A stretch of DNA of 8,757 nucleotides from Gammaproteobacteria bacterium UBA6173 (GCA_002422225.1 DITX01000019.1:1-8757), one strand, 5' to 3'; shown: positions 1 through 6,349, counted from the stretch's first letter. The notes: generated by a model not told the origin, from the sequence alone. Program-made: numbers and translations.

Positions 1-1078
1 CACTGACGATCAGCTTTTTATAGACGCCTTTTATGCCATCTTCATACACGCAGGTTCGGGCGCCCGGAGTACGTGCATGCGCATCACCAATGGAGCCGAC
101 TTCAACACCCATCAGTTTCAGTTTAGTGCTCATATCCGCGCCAGTGAATGTTTCACCGCTTTGCTGGCACAGGTGAGCTGCCAGTTTGCGCGCCATGTCA
201 TAACCAGGCGCCACCAGTCCAAATATTTTGTTCTGCCACAAGGCTACTTCACCAATGGCGTAGATATCAGGATCAGAAGTCTGCAGACGGTCATTAACAA
301 TAACACCACCGCGCTCACCAACCGCCAGACCGGCATCACGCGCCACGGCATCACGCGGGCGAATGCCTGCCGAGAACAGAATCAGATCCGCTTCCAGCTC
401 ACCATCTGCAAACACCAGTTTGTGACGCTGTTGATCACCATCAATAATTTTTTGAGTGGACTTACTGGTATGAACCTGTACGCCCAGCGCAGTAATTTTC
501 TTGCGCAGAATGGCACCGCCCTGCTCATCCAGTTGCACAGCCATCAATTGCGACGCGAACTCCACCACATGCGTTTGCAAACCGAGATCCGATAATGCTT
601 TGGCCGCTTCCAGTCCCAACAGACCCCCTCCAATCACAACACCAGTCCGACAATTGGCGGCATCACGACGGATTGCATCCAGATCATCCAATGTCCGATA
701 GACATGGCAGCCCACACGGTCATGCCCTGGAATGGGTGGAACAAATGGGTAAGAGCCTGTCGCCAATACCAGTGTGTCGTATTTGATGATGGTGCCGCGT
801 GTACCAAACGCAGTTTTTCGCAGGCAGTCGATGGACTGCACGGCTTCTTCACGCAGGAAACGAATATCATTCTGCTCAAAAAATGCTGGGGAAACCAGCG
901 ATAGCTCATCAGCGCCCGCACCGGAAAAATAGCTGCTCAGGTGTACTCGGTCATAGGCCGCGCGGCTTTCTTCGCAGAATACGGTAATGTTGTACGCATG
1001 TGGCATGCATGACAGCTCTTCTAATAGACGCTGTCCTACCATGCCGTTTCCGACGATCAGCAGTTGTAGTTTTTCCAT
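1..1078 (-). CDS. nirB: NirB, assimilatory nitrite reductase [NAD(P)H] large subunit, N-terminal part (runs off the left edge)
   Basis: The first 359 codons are present with no stop before the window edge. NirB reduces nitrite to ammonium in the cytoplasm: the N-terminal FAD/NAD(P)H module feeds electrons to C-terminal Fe-S and siroheme domains, which lie outside this window. Visible features are an FAD-binding Rossmann start (IVGNGMVG, about 8-15), the NirB-typical YDRVHLS (42-48), an NAD-binding glycine motif (VVIGGGLLGLEAA, 147-159), a second FAD motif (IYAIGEVALW, 272-281) and the family block GDAHARTPGAR (331-341). In E. coli NirB, as I remember it, the FAD motif reads GECA; here the Cys is Val. 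The ATG at 1078 follows AAGGAG (1085-1090) by 6 nt. The gene is transcribed away from the nitrate importer and has its own leader terminator and ANTAR-type hairpins. The family is clear. Confidence 0.96.
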   Translation of the reverse strand, partial: MEKLQLLIVGNGMVGQRLLEELSCMPHAYNITVFCEESRAAYDRVHLSSYFSGAGADELSLVSPAFFEQNDIRFLREEAVQSIDCLRKTAFGTRGTIIKYDTLVLATGSYPFVPPIPGHDRVGCHVYRTLDDLDAIRRDAANCRTGVVIGGGLLGLEAAKALSDLGLQTHVVEFASQLMAVQLDEQGGAILRKKITALGVQVHTSKSTQKIIDGDQQRHKLVFADGELEADLILFSAGIRPRDAVARDAGLAVGERGGVIVNDRLQTSDPDIYAIGEVALWQNKIFGLVAPGYDMARKLAAHLCQQSGETFTGADMSTKLKLMGVEVGSIGDAHARTPGARTCVYEDGIKGVYKKLIVS

Positions 1079-1112
1079 CTGTCTCTCCTTGGGAACCTGC
1101 CAGACAGCCAAT

Positions 1113-1153
1113 AAAAAAGCGCTACCTGCACGATGTCATCGTGTGGTGAGCGC
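1113..1153 (-). terminator. Intrinsic terminator in the nirB leader
   Basis: On the minus strand, GCGCT (1153-1149) pairs with AGCGC (1123-1119). The stem continues with ACC/GGT and then CACGAT/ATCGTG closed by the triloop GAC, with a few small bulges. It is followed at once by six T (1118-1113). It lies about 35 nt upstream of the nirB start codon, so it would cut transcription before the gene. Its 5' arm shares 1148-1153 with the ANTAR-type hairpin P2, so the two folds exclude each other. Confidence 0.85.
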
Positions 1154-1210
1154 CTTTGCCCTGACTGCCTGTTTTCTGTGCTGACCGGCACCTTCATTGG
1201 TGATGGTCAA
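1148..1210 (-). promoter_or_regulatory. Two-hairpin ANTAR (NasR) antitermination target in the nirB leader
   Basis: Read on the minus strand, P1 (1210-1181) is TTGACC-AT-CACC, loop AATGAA, GGTG-CC-GGTCAG: a 4-bp upper stem and a 6-bp lower stem (one G-U) around a 2x2 internal loop. After a 19-nt linker, P2 (1161-1148) is GGGC, loop AAAGGC, GCTC. Both loops have six nucleotides with A at position 1 and G at position 4, the known signature of ANTAR-protein RNA targets. The 3' half of P2 is the start of the terminator's 5' arm. The gene for an ANTAR protein (NasR) lies in the same window. Binding by NasR is inferred. Confidence 0.75.
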
Positions 1211-1296
1211 TTTTGCGCGCTGCTAGCCCACGCGTATTAAGCAGCCAATTTTGCAAGATGGCGATACGGAGGGCTTTCAGCTCTTGTAAGGCTCAA

Positions 1297-1312
1297 AGCA
1301 AATCTTGTGCCA
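1297..1312 (-). promoter_or_regulatory. Sigma-54 promoter of nirB
   Basis: The minus strand reads TGGCACAAGATTTGCT, an essentially perfect match to the sigma-54 consensus TGGCAC-N5-TTGCW with exact GG-N10-GC spacing. The predicted start is near 1286, which gives a leader of about 208 nt holding both ANTAR hairpins and the terminator. Sigma-54 promoters of nitrate assimilation genes are usually activated by NtrC. Confidence 0.8.
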
Positions 1313-1526
1313 CACCAGAGAATGCCCATTGCCTCAGTCAATTTACGCATCTTAGTTAGAAACCACCCCTAATTTGTGCCTTCTTTTTGTGCGCGACGCA
1401 CCGAAATAAAGCGCAAATCGTCTTTGCTGCATCATTCTTGTGGTGTCTGCGCGCTCTTGTAAACAGACGCCTTTGTCCCGCCAGGTATAGCGTCTTGCAC
1501 GATTCTGACGATCCATTTTGGATGAC
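1313..1526. promoter_or_regulatory. Shared activator region between the two sigma-54 promoters; only weak candidate sites seen
   Basis: This stretch of about 214 bp between the back-to-back promoters has no credible gene. Two weak NtrC-like sites (consensus GCAC-N9-GTGC type) can be seen: TGCATCATTCTTGTGGT (1428-1444) and CGCACCGAAATAAAGCG (1397-1413), each with one good half. There is also a perfect 5-3-5 dyad GTGCG-CGA-CGCAC (1389-1401) and a dyad GGTGTCTG/CAGACGCC (1442-1449 with 1464-1471). Position fits an enhancer for both promoters, but no single site is convincing. Confidence 0.35.
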
Positions 1527-1542
1527 TGGCACAGATCATGCA
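1527..1542 (+). promoter_or_regulatory. Sigma-54 promoter of the nrtABC operon
   Basis: TGGCACAGATCATGCA matches TGGCAC-N5-TTGCW with one mismatch in the -12 box and exact GG-N10-GC spacing. The predicted start is near 1553, only about 11 nt before the first leader hairpin. The leader would be about 132 nt and consist almost wholly of the two ANTAR hairpins and the terminator. Confidence 0.75.
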
Positions 1543-1563
1543 TTTCCGCTGATGAACCGATTA

Positions 1564-1613
1564 GTTCTGACTCAATGATGGGCCTCAGAACGATCTTTAG
1601 GGCAATGGCGTCC
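1564..1613 (+). promoter_or_regulatory. Two-hairpin ANTAR (NasR) antitermination target in the nrtA leader
   Basis: P1 (1564-1591) pairs GTTCTGA with TCAGAAC (7 bp), then CTC with GGG (a CC bulge on the 3' side), around loop AATGAT. After 8 nt, P2 (1600-1613) is GGGC, loop AATGGC, GTCC (4 bp, one G-U). Both hexaloops have A1 and G4. They closely resemble the nirB leader loops: AATGAT against AATGAA, and AATGGC against AAAGGC in the same GGGC stem. P2 shares 1608-1613 with the terminator's 5' arm. This matches the known leader arrangement of the Klebsiella nasF operon under NasR; binding here is inferred. Confidence 0.78.
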
Positions 1614-1663
1614 ACTTCGCGATCTGGAACTTATTCCGAGCCGTGAGTGGGCGCTTTTTTTTT
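1608..1663 (+). terminator. Intrinsic terminator in the nrtA leader
   Basis: GCGTCCACTTCGCG (1608-1621) pairs with CGTGAGTGGGCGC (1642-1654) in a 13-bp stem with one bulged T and a few G-U pairs. The loop holds a small GGAA/TTCC hairpin. Nine T follow directly (1655-1663). It ends 21 nt before the nrtA start codon, so it is an attenuator and not an end-of-operon terminator. Confidence 0.88.
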
Positions 1664-1672
1664 GAGCAATCC

Positions 1673-1677
1673 GGAGG
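1673..1677 (+). promoter_or_regulatory. Ribosome binding site that fixes the nrtA start
   Basis: GGAGG lies 7 nt before the ATG at 1685. It decides between this ATG and an in-frame GTG at 1643 that sits inside the terminator stem and has no ribosome binding site. Confidence 0.85.
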
Positions 1678-1684
1678 ATTTACC

Positions 1685-3031
1685 ATGGCCACATGCAAGG
1701 ACTCACACTTTAAACCGGCCAGCCCGCAAGAGCAGGGTGCTGTGCTCAAACGCCGGGATTTTCTTAAAACCGCTGGAAGACTTGCCGGTATTGCAGCATT
1801 GAGCGGGGGCCTGGTGCCGGGCATATCCAATCGTGCCTTCAGCGCTAGCGACGGCTTGGAAACACGCAGTGCCAAGCTAGGTTTTATTGCGCTGACAGAT
1901 GCAGCACCTTTGTTTGTGGCCGTTGAAAAAGGCTTCTTTGCCAAACACGGCATGACCGACGTCAGTGTTGAGAAACAATCCTCTTGGGGTACTACTCGTG
2001 ACAATCTGGTGCTGGGTTCCGCCCGCAACGGAATCGATGGCGCACATATCCTTTCGCCCATGCCATACCTGATGACCATCGGGGCAATTACTACGAACAA
2101 CATTCCAACGCCGATGTACATACTCGGCCGGTTGAATGTGTCCGGGCAAGGCATCTCTGTTGCCAACGAGTATCTGGATCTTAAAGTGGGTACTGACACT
2201 ACTGAGTTTGCAAAGGCTATTGCTGCCAAACGTGCCGGTGGTGCAGACGTCCGTGCGGCGATGACTTTCCCTGGCGGGACCCACGATTTGTGGATGCGCT
2301 ATTGGCTGGCGGCCGGTGGCATCAATCCTGACAGCGATATTGCAACCATCACTGTGCCACCGCCACAAATGGTGGCCAACATGAAAGTTGGCAGCATGGA
2401 CACCTTTTGTGTTGGAGCACCCTGGAATGCTCAGCTGATCAACCAGAAGATTGGTTACACCGCAGTGACAACTGGCGAAATCTGGCACAACCATCCGGAG
2501 AAAGCCTTCGCAATGCGTGCGGAATATGTAGATCAGAATCCCAATGCAAGCAAAGCACTACTCAAAGCAATTCTGGAGGCACAGATTTATTGTGACCAAC
2601 CCGAGAACAGCGCGGAGGTTGCGGAGATCTGTGCACGTCGCCGATGGATTAATGCGCCTGTAGGTGATCTGCTTGATCGTATGCGTGGCCACTATGACTA
2701 CGGCACTGGTCGTGTTGTCAGCAATAGTCCGCACAAGATGCGTTTCTGGGATGACCATGCCTCCTATCCATTCAAGAGCCATGACAAATGGTTCCTGACG
2801 GAAAATATTCGATGGGGCTATCTGCCTGCAGCCACCGATACTGCCGCTCTGGTTGATAAAGTGAATCGCGAAGAACTGTGGCGACAGGCTGCGGTGGAGC
2901 TTGGCGTGAGTAGCGCACAGATTCCGTCCAGTACCTCACGCGGAATCGAAACTTTTTTTGATGGCACTGAGTTTGATCCTGAGCACCCGCAAACGTATCT
3001 GGACAGCCTCGTGATCAAGCGAATGGCCTAA
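1685..3031 (+). CDS. nrtA: NrtA/NasF, Tat-exported nitrate-binding protein of an ABC importer
   Basis: This is a 448-residue periplasmic substrate-binding protein of the NrtA/CmpA family. The N-terminus has a twin-arginine signal, KRRDFLK (22-28), then a hydrophobic stretch and a likely cleavage site after AFSA (about 54), so it is probably exported folded. Family landmarks are SWGTTRDNLVLG (100-111), SGQGISVAN (153-161), FPGGTHDLWMRYWLAAGG (195-212) and GAPWNAQLINQKIGYT (244-259). Trp101, Gln155, His200 and Lys255 fall where the nitrate ligands of cyanobacterial NrtA are found; the Lys favours nitrate over the bicarbonate of CmpA (from memory of those structures). It is first in an operon with the permease and ATPase (18 nt to nrtB) and is preceded by a sigma-54 promoter and an attenuated leader. 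Nitrite or cyanate as an added substrate cannot be excluded. Confidence 0.93.
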   Translation: MATCKDSHFKPASPQEQGAVLKRRDFLKTAGRLAGIAALSGGLVPGISNRAFSASDGLETRSAKLGFIALTDAAPLFVAVEKGFFAKHGMTDVSVEKQSSWGTTRDNLVLGSARNGIDGAHILSPMPYLMTIGAITTNNIPTPMYILGRLNVSGQGISVANEYLDLKVGTDTTEFAKAIAAKRAGGADVRAAMTFPGGTHDLWMRYWLAAGGINPDSDIATITVPPPQMVANMKVGSMDTFCVGAPWNAQLINQKIGYTAVTTGEIWHNHPEKAFAMRAEYVDQNPNASKALLKAILEAQIYCDQPENSAEVAEICARRRWINAPVGDLLDRMRGHYDYGTGRVVSNSPHKMRFWDDHASYPFKSHDKWFLTENIRWGYLPAATDTAALVDKVNREELWRQAAVELGVSSAQIPSSTSRGIETFFDGTEFDPEHPQTYLDSLVIKRMA

Positions 3032-3049
3032 AACACCTGGAGTAATGTT

Positions 3050-3919
3050 ATGAAAACTCTGTCAACTACTACCACAGAAAATGTGAGTGCGCTGAATCGC
3101 CTGAGCATGAATCATGGCCGCTCAATCTGGCCGCGAATCAGAGCATATCTGCTTCAGAACTTTCTGCCACCGCTGGTGATCCTGTGTTTGTTGCTGGGCG
3201 TGTGGGAGCTGTTGTGTTCAGGGACGGGTGCAACACTGCCGCCACCCAGTCAAGTGATCAGTGAAACCTGGGAACTCATTCTGGACCCATTCTACGACAA
3301 CGGTGGTAATGATGTTGGCATGGGCTGGCAGATTCTGGCCAGCCTTGAGCGTGTCGCAGTCGGTTACAGTTTTGCAGTGATTGTTGGCGTTGCATTAGGT
3401 GTGTTAGTCGGCCAGTCAAGCTGGGCAATGCGTGGCCTGGATCCTGTTTTCCAAGTGCTGCGTACTGTGCCGCCGTTGGCGTGGTTACCTATTTCTTTGG
3501 CAGGATTTCAGGACAGCAACCCATCGGCAATTTTTGTAATTTTTATCACAGCAATCTGGCCGATTATTATCAACACCTCAGTGGGAATCCGGAATATTCC
3601 GGAAGACTACCGCAATGTGGCGCGAGTTCTGAGGCTGAACGGTCTTGAATATTTCTACAAAATAATGCTGCCCGCTGCGGCACCCTATATCTTCTCAGGA
3701 TTGAGAATTGGTGTGGGTCTGTCCTGGTTAGCAATTGTGGCTGCAGAAATGCTGATTGGCGGCGTAGGGATCGGGTTTTTTATCTGGGATGCCTGGAACG
3801 CGTCGCTGATCAGCGACATCATTCTGGCATTGGTGTACGTGGGATTGGTTGGATTCTTTCTCGACAGGTTAGTAGCCATGCTCGGAAACCTAGTGACACG
3901 CGGCACTTCAGCGTCCTGA
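3050..3919 (+). CDS. nrtB: NrtB/NasE, nitrate ABC transporter permease
   Basis: This is a 289-residue inner-membrane permease of the BPD_transp_1 type. Hydrophobic segments are seen near 38-56, 104-121, 159-178, 219-235 and 253-271, with a weaker one near 137-152. The cytoplasmic coupling (EAA) loop is EDYRNVARVLRLNGLEYFYK (185-204) followed by IMLP, with the conserved Gly at 198 and the closing LP. The length is usual for NrtB/SsuC/TauC-like permeases. The nitrate assignment rests on the neighbouring NrtA and on NasR. The ATG at 3050 follows TGGAG (3038-3042). It forms the membrane channel, presumably as a homodimer, between NrtA and the ATPase. Confidence 0.92.
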   Translation: MKTLSTTTTENVSALNRLSMNHGRSIWPRIRAYLLQNFLPPLVILCLLLGVWELLCSGTGATLPPPSQVISETWELILDPFYDNGGNDVGMGWQILASLERVAVGYSFAVIVGVALGVLVGQSSWAMRGLDPVFQVLRTVPPLAWLPISLAGFQDSNPSAIFVIFITAIWPIIINTSVGIRNIPEDYRNVARVLRLNGLEYFYKIMLPAAAPYIFSGLRIGVGLSWLAIVAAEMLIGGVGIGFFIWDAWNASLISDIILALVYVGLVGFFLDRLVAMLGNLVTRGTSAS

Positions 3920-3963
3920 ACACACGCTGTAGTCACCCAGTCTTAACACAAGGAGAAACTGTT

Positions 3964-4884
3964 ATGAGCTCACATTATCTTTCAATTGAAAATGTAGAGA
4001 AGACCTTCGAGAAAGGCAGTGTACGATCACACGTACTGAGCAACATCAATTTGCACATCGATCAGGGAGAATACATATCAATTATTGGCCATTCCGGCTG
4101 TGGCAAATCAACTGTGCTAAATATTGTTGCCGGTTTGATTGAGCAGTCCTCAGGGGTAGTCATTCTTGATCGCAAGGAGGTGAACGCACCCGGTCCGGAT
4201 CGCGCACTGGTGTTCCAGAATCACTCGCTGCTGCCGTGGCTGACTGTTTATGAAAATGTGGCGCTTGCGGTAAACAAAGTGGCCGGCAGAAGCAAAACGT
4301 CCGCCGAGAGACATGAATGGGTTCTCTATAATCTTGAGCTGGTAAATATGCTACATGCCTTGCACAAACGGCCATCGGAAATTTCCGGCGGCATGAAGCA
4401 ACGTGTTGGTATCGCACGTGCGTTGGCCATGCAACCCAAAGTACTGTTGCTGGACGAGCCATTTGGTGCACTGGACGCCCTGACACGCGCGCACCTGCAA
4501 GACGAAGTGATGCGCATTCACAGCAGCCTGAAAAATACGGTGATGATGATTACACATGATGTGGATGAAGCGGTCTTGTTGTCAGATCGAATTGTGATGA
4601 TGACCAATGGCCCAAGCGCAAGTATCGGGGAGATTTTATCGATTGATCTACCTTGCCCACGTGACCGCATTGCATTAGCCGACAGTCCACGTTACAACCA
4701 CTATCGTCAGGAGGTATTACGCTTTCTGTACGAAAAGCAACGTAAGTTAGAGCACATCAGCCCCAAACATCCGCCATCTCAAGCACGGAGCGCGCAATCT
4801 CTGCCAGGCGGCGGCTCTGGTTCATTGCCATTTGCCTCATCAGTCGATGCGCCTGCTCTTCAGAAAGTGAGCGGTGCTTCATAA
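3964..4884 (+). CDS. nrtC: NrtC/NasD, nitrate ABC transporter ATPase with an extra C-terminal tail
   Basis: This is a 306-residue cytoplasmic ATPase that powers the importer. It has Walker A GHSGCGKST (42-50), Q-loop Gln85, signature SGGMKQR (141-147), Walker B LLLDEP (161-166), a D-loop ALDAL (169-173) and switch His198. The SGGMKQR signature is usual for the nitrate/sulfonate/taurine branch. It lacks the NrtA-like C-terminal domain of cyanobacterial NrtC and is a single-domain NasD type. AAGGAG (3951-3956) precedes the ATG. Residues from about 265 on (42 aa, low complexity, rich in Ser, Pro, Gly and Ala) are encoded on DNA antisense to the ANTAR domain of nasR and look unlike the rest. The family part appears to end near residue 262, so the tail probably arose by loss of an earlier stop. 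Confidence 0.93.
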   Translation: MSSHYLSIENVEKTFEKGSVRSHVLSNINLHIDQGEYISIIGHSGCGKSTVLNIVAGLIEQSSGVVILDRKEVNAPGPDRALVFQNHSLLPWLTVYENVALAVNKVAGRSKTSAERHEWVLYNLELVNMLHALHKRPSEISGGMKQRVGIARALAMQPKVLLLDEPFGALDALTRAHLQDEVMRIHSSLKNTVMMITHDVDEAVLLSDRIVMMTNGPSASIGEILSIDLPCPRDRIALADSPRYNHYRQEVLRFLYEKQRKLEHISPKHPPSQARSAQSLPGGGSGSLPFASSVDAPALQKVSGAS

Positions 4885-6067
4885 GCAGCAACTTGGCACG
4901 TTCGATCAATTTTCGTTCGTCTAAGGCGGTTTTAGCAGCATTGAGTTCTTCACTCATTTGCTGCAGACGCTGGGCCTGAAACTGCAGCAACTCCATCAGA
5001 GTGCGCCCTGCTGGCTTGTCGGCCAACACATGGCTGTGATGCACAGACGCTGATTGCAAGGGCGACAACGATGGCAGTTCAGCTCCTTGCTCAAGCAACG
5101 CTATCAGTGTCTTATGATGTTTCAGTTGGTCATGCGCCTCATTTAACCGCGCTTTACACAACTCCCTTAGACGTTCAGACAGTCCTTCTTCCACCTCTTT
5201 CATCGCATCGATACGACTTGTTGTCAGCAAAAACCAACGATTGGCCAATTCAGGATCAGCTTTGATGCGCGGTCGTCCGTTGACACCCGCCCACGAATCT
5301 CCCGCGCGCTTTTGTGTCATCTGCACACGCAGTTGTTCAATTTCAGTCACCGGAAGTTGAGCTTGGTAGTCGACCCAGCGCTGGGCACATTCAAGGTCTG
5401 CAAAATTTTCAAATACTTCTAGGCACCGCTGCTGTCCATCCATCAGGTGATTGATGTGCTCTATGTGGCCGTCGTCAAAATATCCGCGAGCGAAACCACT
5501 GGCGCCGGCTGCCCGCTCCTGCCCAGCCAGTTCTTTGCCTTGCATAAAATTAAAGAGCGCCACCAGACTGGCAGAAATCGTAGGATCGATGGCTGCGTCC
5601 GCTGTTTCAAAAACAATGGCCAGCAAACTCTGAACCAGGTTGTTGTAATGTTGTGTCGCCTGTTCGAGTGCCACACTGCGGTAAACAATCTGCTCCCTCA
5701 CGCGAGTGAGGTCTTTTAAGTTATGAAGCAAATGAGCAATGCGGCTAAACAGGCGCATACCGCCCTGCACACGATGGATCGAGGACTCGACCCGCTGCAA
5801 GCACGAATAAAATGCATTTACCGCAGCATCAGTGGCACAGCACAACTGCTGGCGCTCCCGCACAAACTGCACGCCGCCTGAAGCAAGGTAGAGATTGGAC
5901 GCACCACGCTCTCGTTGCAGGTTGTGCACCAGATTGCTGATGGTGGCAACCAGCTCACCGAGCGCGATAAAGTGTTCAAGATCTTGGGTTTCGCACCGTT
6001 TTGATGCAATCAGGTAGTCGGTAGCGGTCTGGGTACCGGCTTGTGTGTTGTATACGTGTTCATCCAT
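4757..6067 (-). CDS. nasR: NasR, nitrate/nitrite-responsive antiterminator (NIT sensor plus ANTAR RNA-binding domain)
   Basis: From the ATG at 6067 the protein has 436 residues; Klebsiella NasR has about 390. Residues about 30-300 form a helical NIT sensor with LVHNLQRERGASN (46-58) and RWFLLTTSRIDAMKEVE (277-293). Arg52, Arg54 and Arg285 are candidates for the nitrate-contacting arginines known in NasR. A helical linker (about 300-380) leads to a typical ANTAR domain (about 380-434): ALDERKLIERAKLLLMKHRS, then EEQAHRLMRQMAMN. ANTAR proteins bind paired hexaloop hairpins in leader RNA and prevent termination; such hairpins precede both nirB and nrtA here. The alternative start ATG at 6109 would give 450 residues; neither start has a strong ribosome binding site. 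The open frame continues to 6382 but is antisense to a gene remnant and probably is not translated. The last 128 bp overlap nrtC on the opposite strand. Confidence 0.93.
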   Translation of the reverse strand: MDEHVYNTQAGTQTATDYLIASKRCETQDLEHFIALGELVATISNLVHNLQRERGASNLYLASGGVQFVRERQQLCCATDAAVNAFYSCLQRVESSIHRVQGGMRLFSRIAHLLHNLKDLTRVREQIVYRSVALEQATQHYNNLVQSLLAIVFETADAAIDPTISASLVALFNFMQGKELAGQERAAGASGFARGYFDDGHIEHINHLMDGQQRCLEVFENFADLECAQRWVDYQAQLPVTEIEQLRVQMTQKRAGDSWAGVNGRPRIKADPELANRWFLLTTSRIDAMKEVEEGLSERLRELCKARLNEAHDQLKHHKTLIALLEQGAELPSLSPLQSASVHHSHVLADKPAGRTLMELLQFQAQRLQQMSEELNAAKTALDERKLIERAKLLLMKHRSLSEEQAHRLMRQMAMNQSRRLAEIARSVLEMADVWG

Positions 6068-6154
6068 ACTGCTTGTCCATACTGCCTGGAGCCTACAACA
6101 GGCCAGCATCCTGCTGTTTTTAAAGTTGAATTTACCAATTGATGGCAACGTTAG
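6068..6154. other. Short upstream region of nasR
   Basis: The stretch between nasR and the first remnant shows no clear promoter. A TTGACA box lies on the minus strand just upstream (6168-6163), inside a small dyad CGGTTG/CAACCG (6155-6171), but no good -10 box follows at 16-18 nt. Confidence 0.3.
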
Positions 6155-6349
6155 CGGTTGCTTGTCAACCGGGTCTGGAAGACATGGATGCAAGTTGCAG
6201 ACCAGTTGGCAGTTCAGCACGGCCGGATCAAAGACAGCAACCCCGCTCCCGAACGCGGCCCGCACATGCGCTCTATTTACGATTTGGTGGAGTATAATAT
6301 TTTGTGCCTTGAGCGCTAGAACCTCGACCTTAAACTGAACCCGCATTGA
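6155..6349 (+). pseudogene. C-terminal remnant of an unrecognised protein, with an in-frame amber codon
   Basis: This frame reads protein-like from about 6188 (ATG) to TAG at 6317-6319, including MRSIYDLVEYNILCLER before the stop. Past the TAG the same frame gives nine more residues (NLDLKLNPH) to TGA at 6347-6349. That second stop is placed as a natural gene end should be: 26 nt before the next start codon, with AAGGAG between. In-frame stops at 6140-6142 and 6152-6154 block extension to the left. I read it as the tail of a decayed gene, the first of a former plus-strand operon. TAG differs from the Gln codon CAG by one base. The family is not recognised. It could also be chance, but it would explain why the antisense strand stays open upstream of nasR. 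Confidence 0.4.

Noticed and set aside
77..595. A 172-codon plus-strand open frame across the left end
   Set aside because: It is antisense to nirB, whose minus-strand frame shows all family motifs without a break; the plus-strand translation has no family features.
1215..1230. A second sigma-54-like site for nirB (GG-N10-GC near the start of P1)
   Set aside because: It matches only the GG and GC, and its start site would fall inside hairpin P1; the site at 1297-1312 is far better.
1554..1567. Hairpin GAAC-CGATTA-GTTC in the nrtA leader
   Set aside because: It is a perfect 4-bp stem with a six-base loop, but the loop lacks A1 and G4 and its 3' arm is the P1 5' arm; at most it competes with P1.
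1586..1602. An alternative hexaloop AACGAT in the nrtA leader
   Set aside because: It has A1 and G4, but its stem is short and mismatched and conflicts with the 7-bp P1 stem.
6163..6168. Minus-strand TTGACA as the nasR -35 box
   Set aside because: No -10-like hexamer follows at 16-18 nt.
6293..6298. TATAAT as a -10 box for the SDR remnant
   Set aside because: No acceptable -35 box lies 16-18 nt upstream, and the site falls inside the upstream gene remnant.
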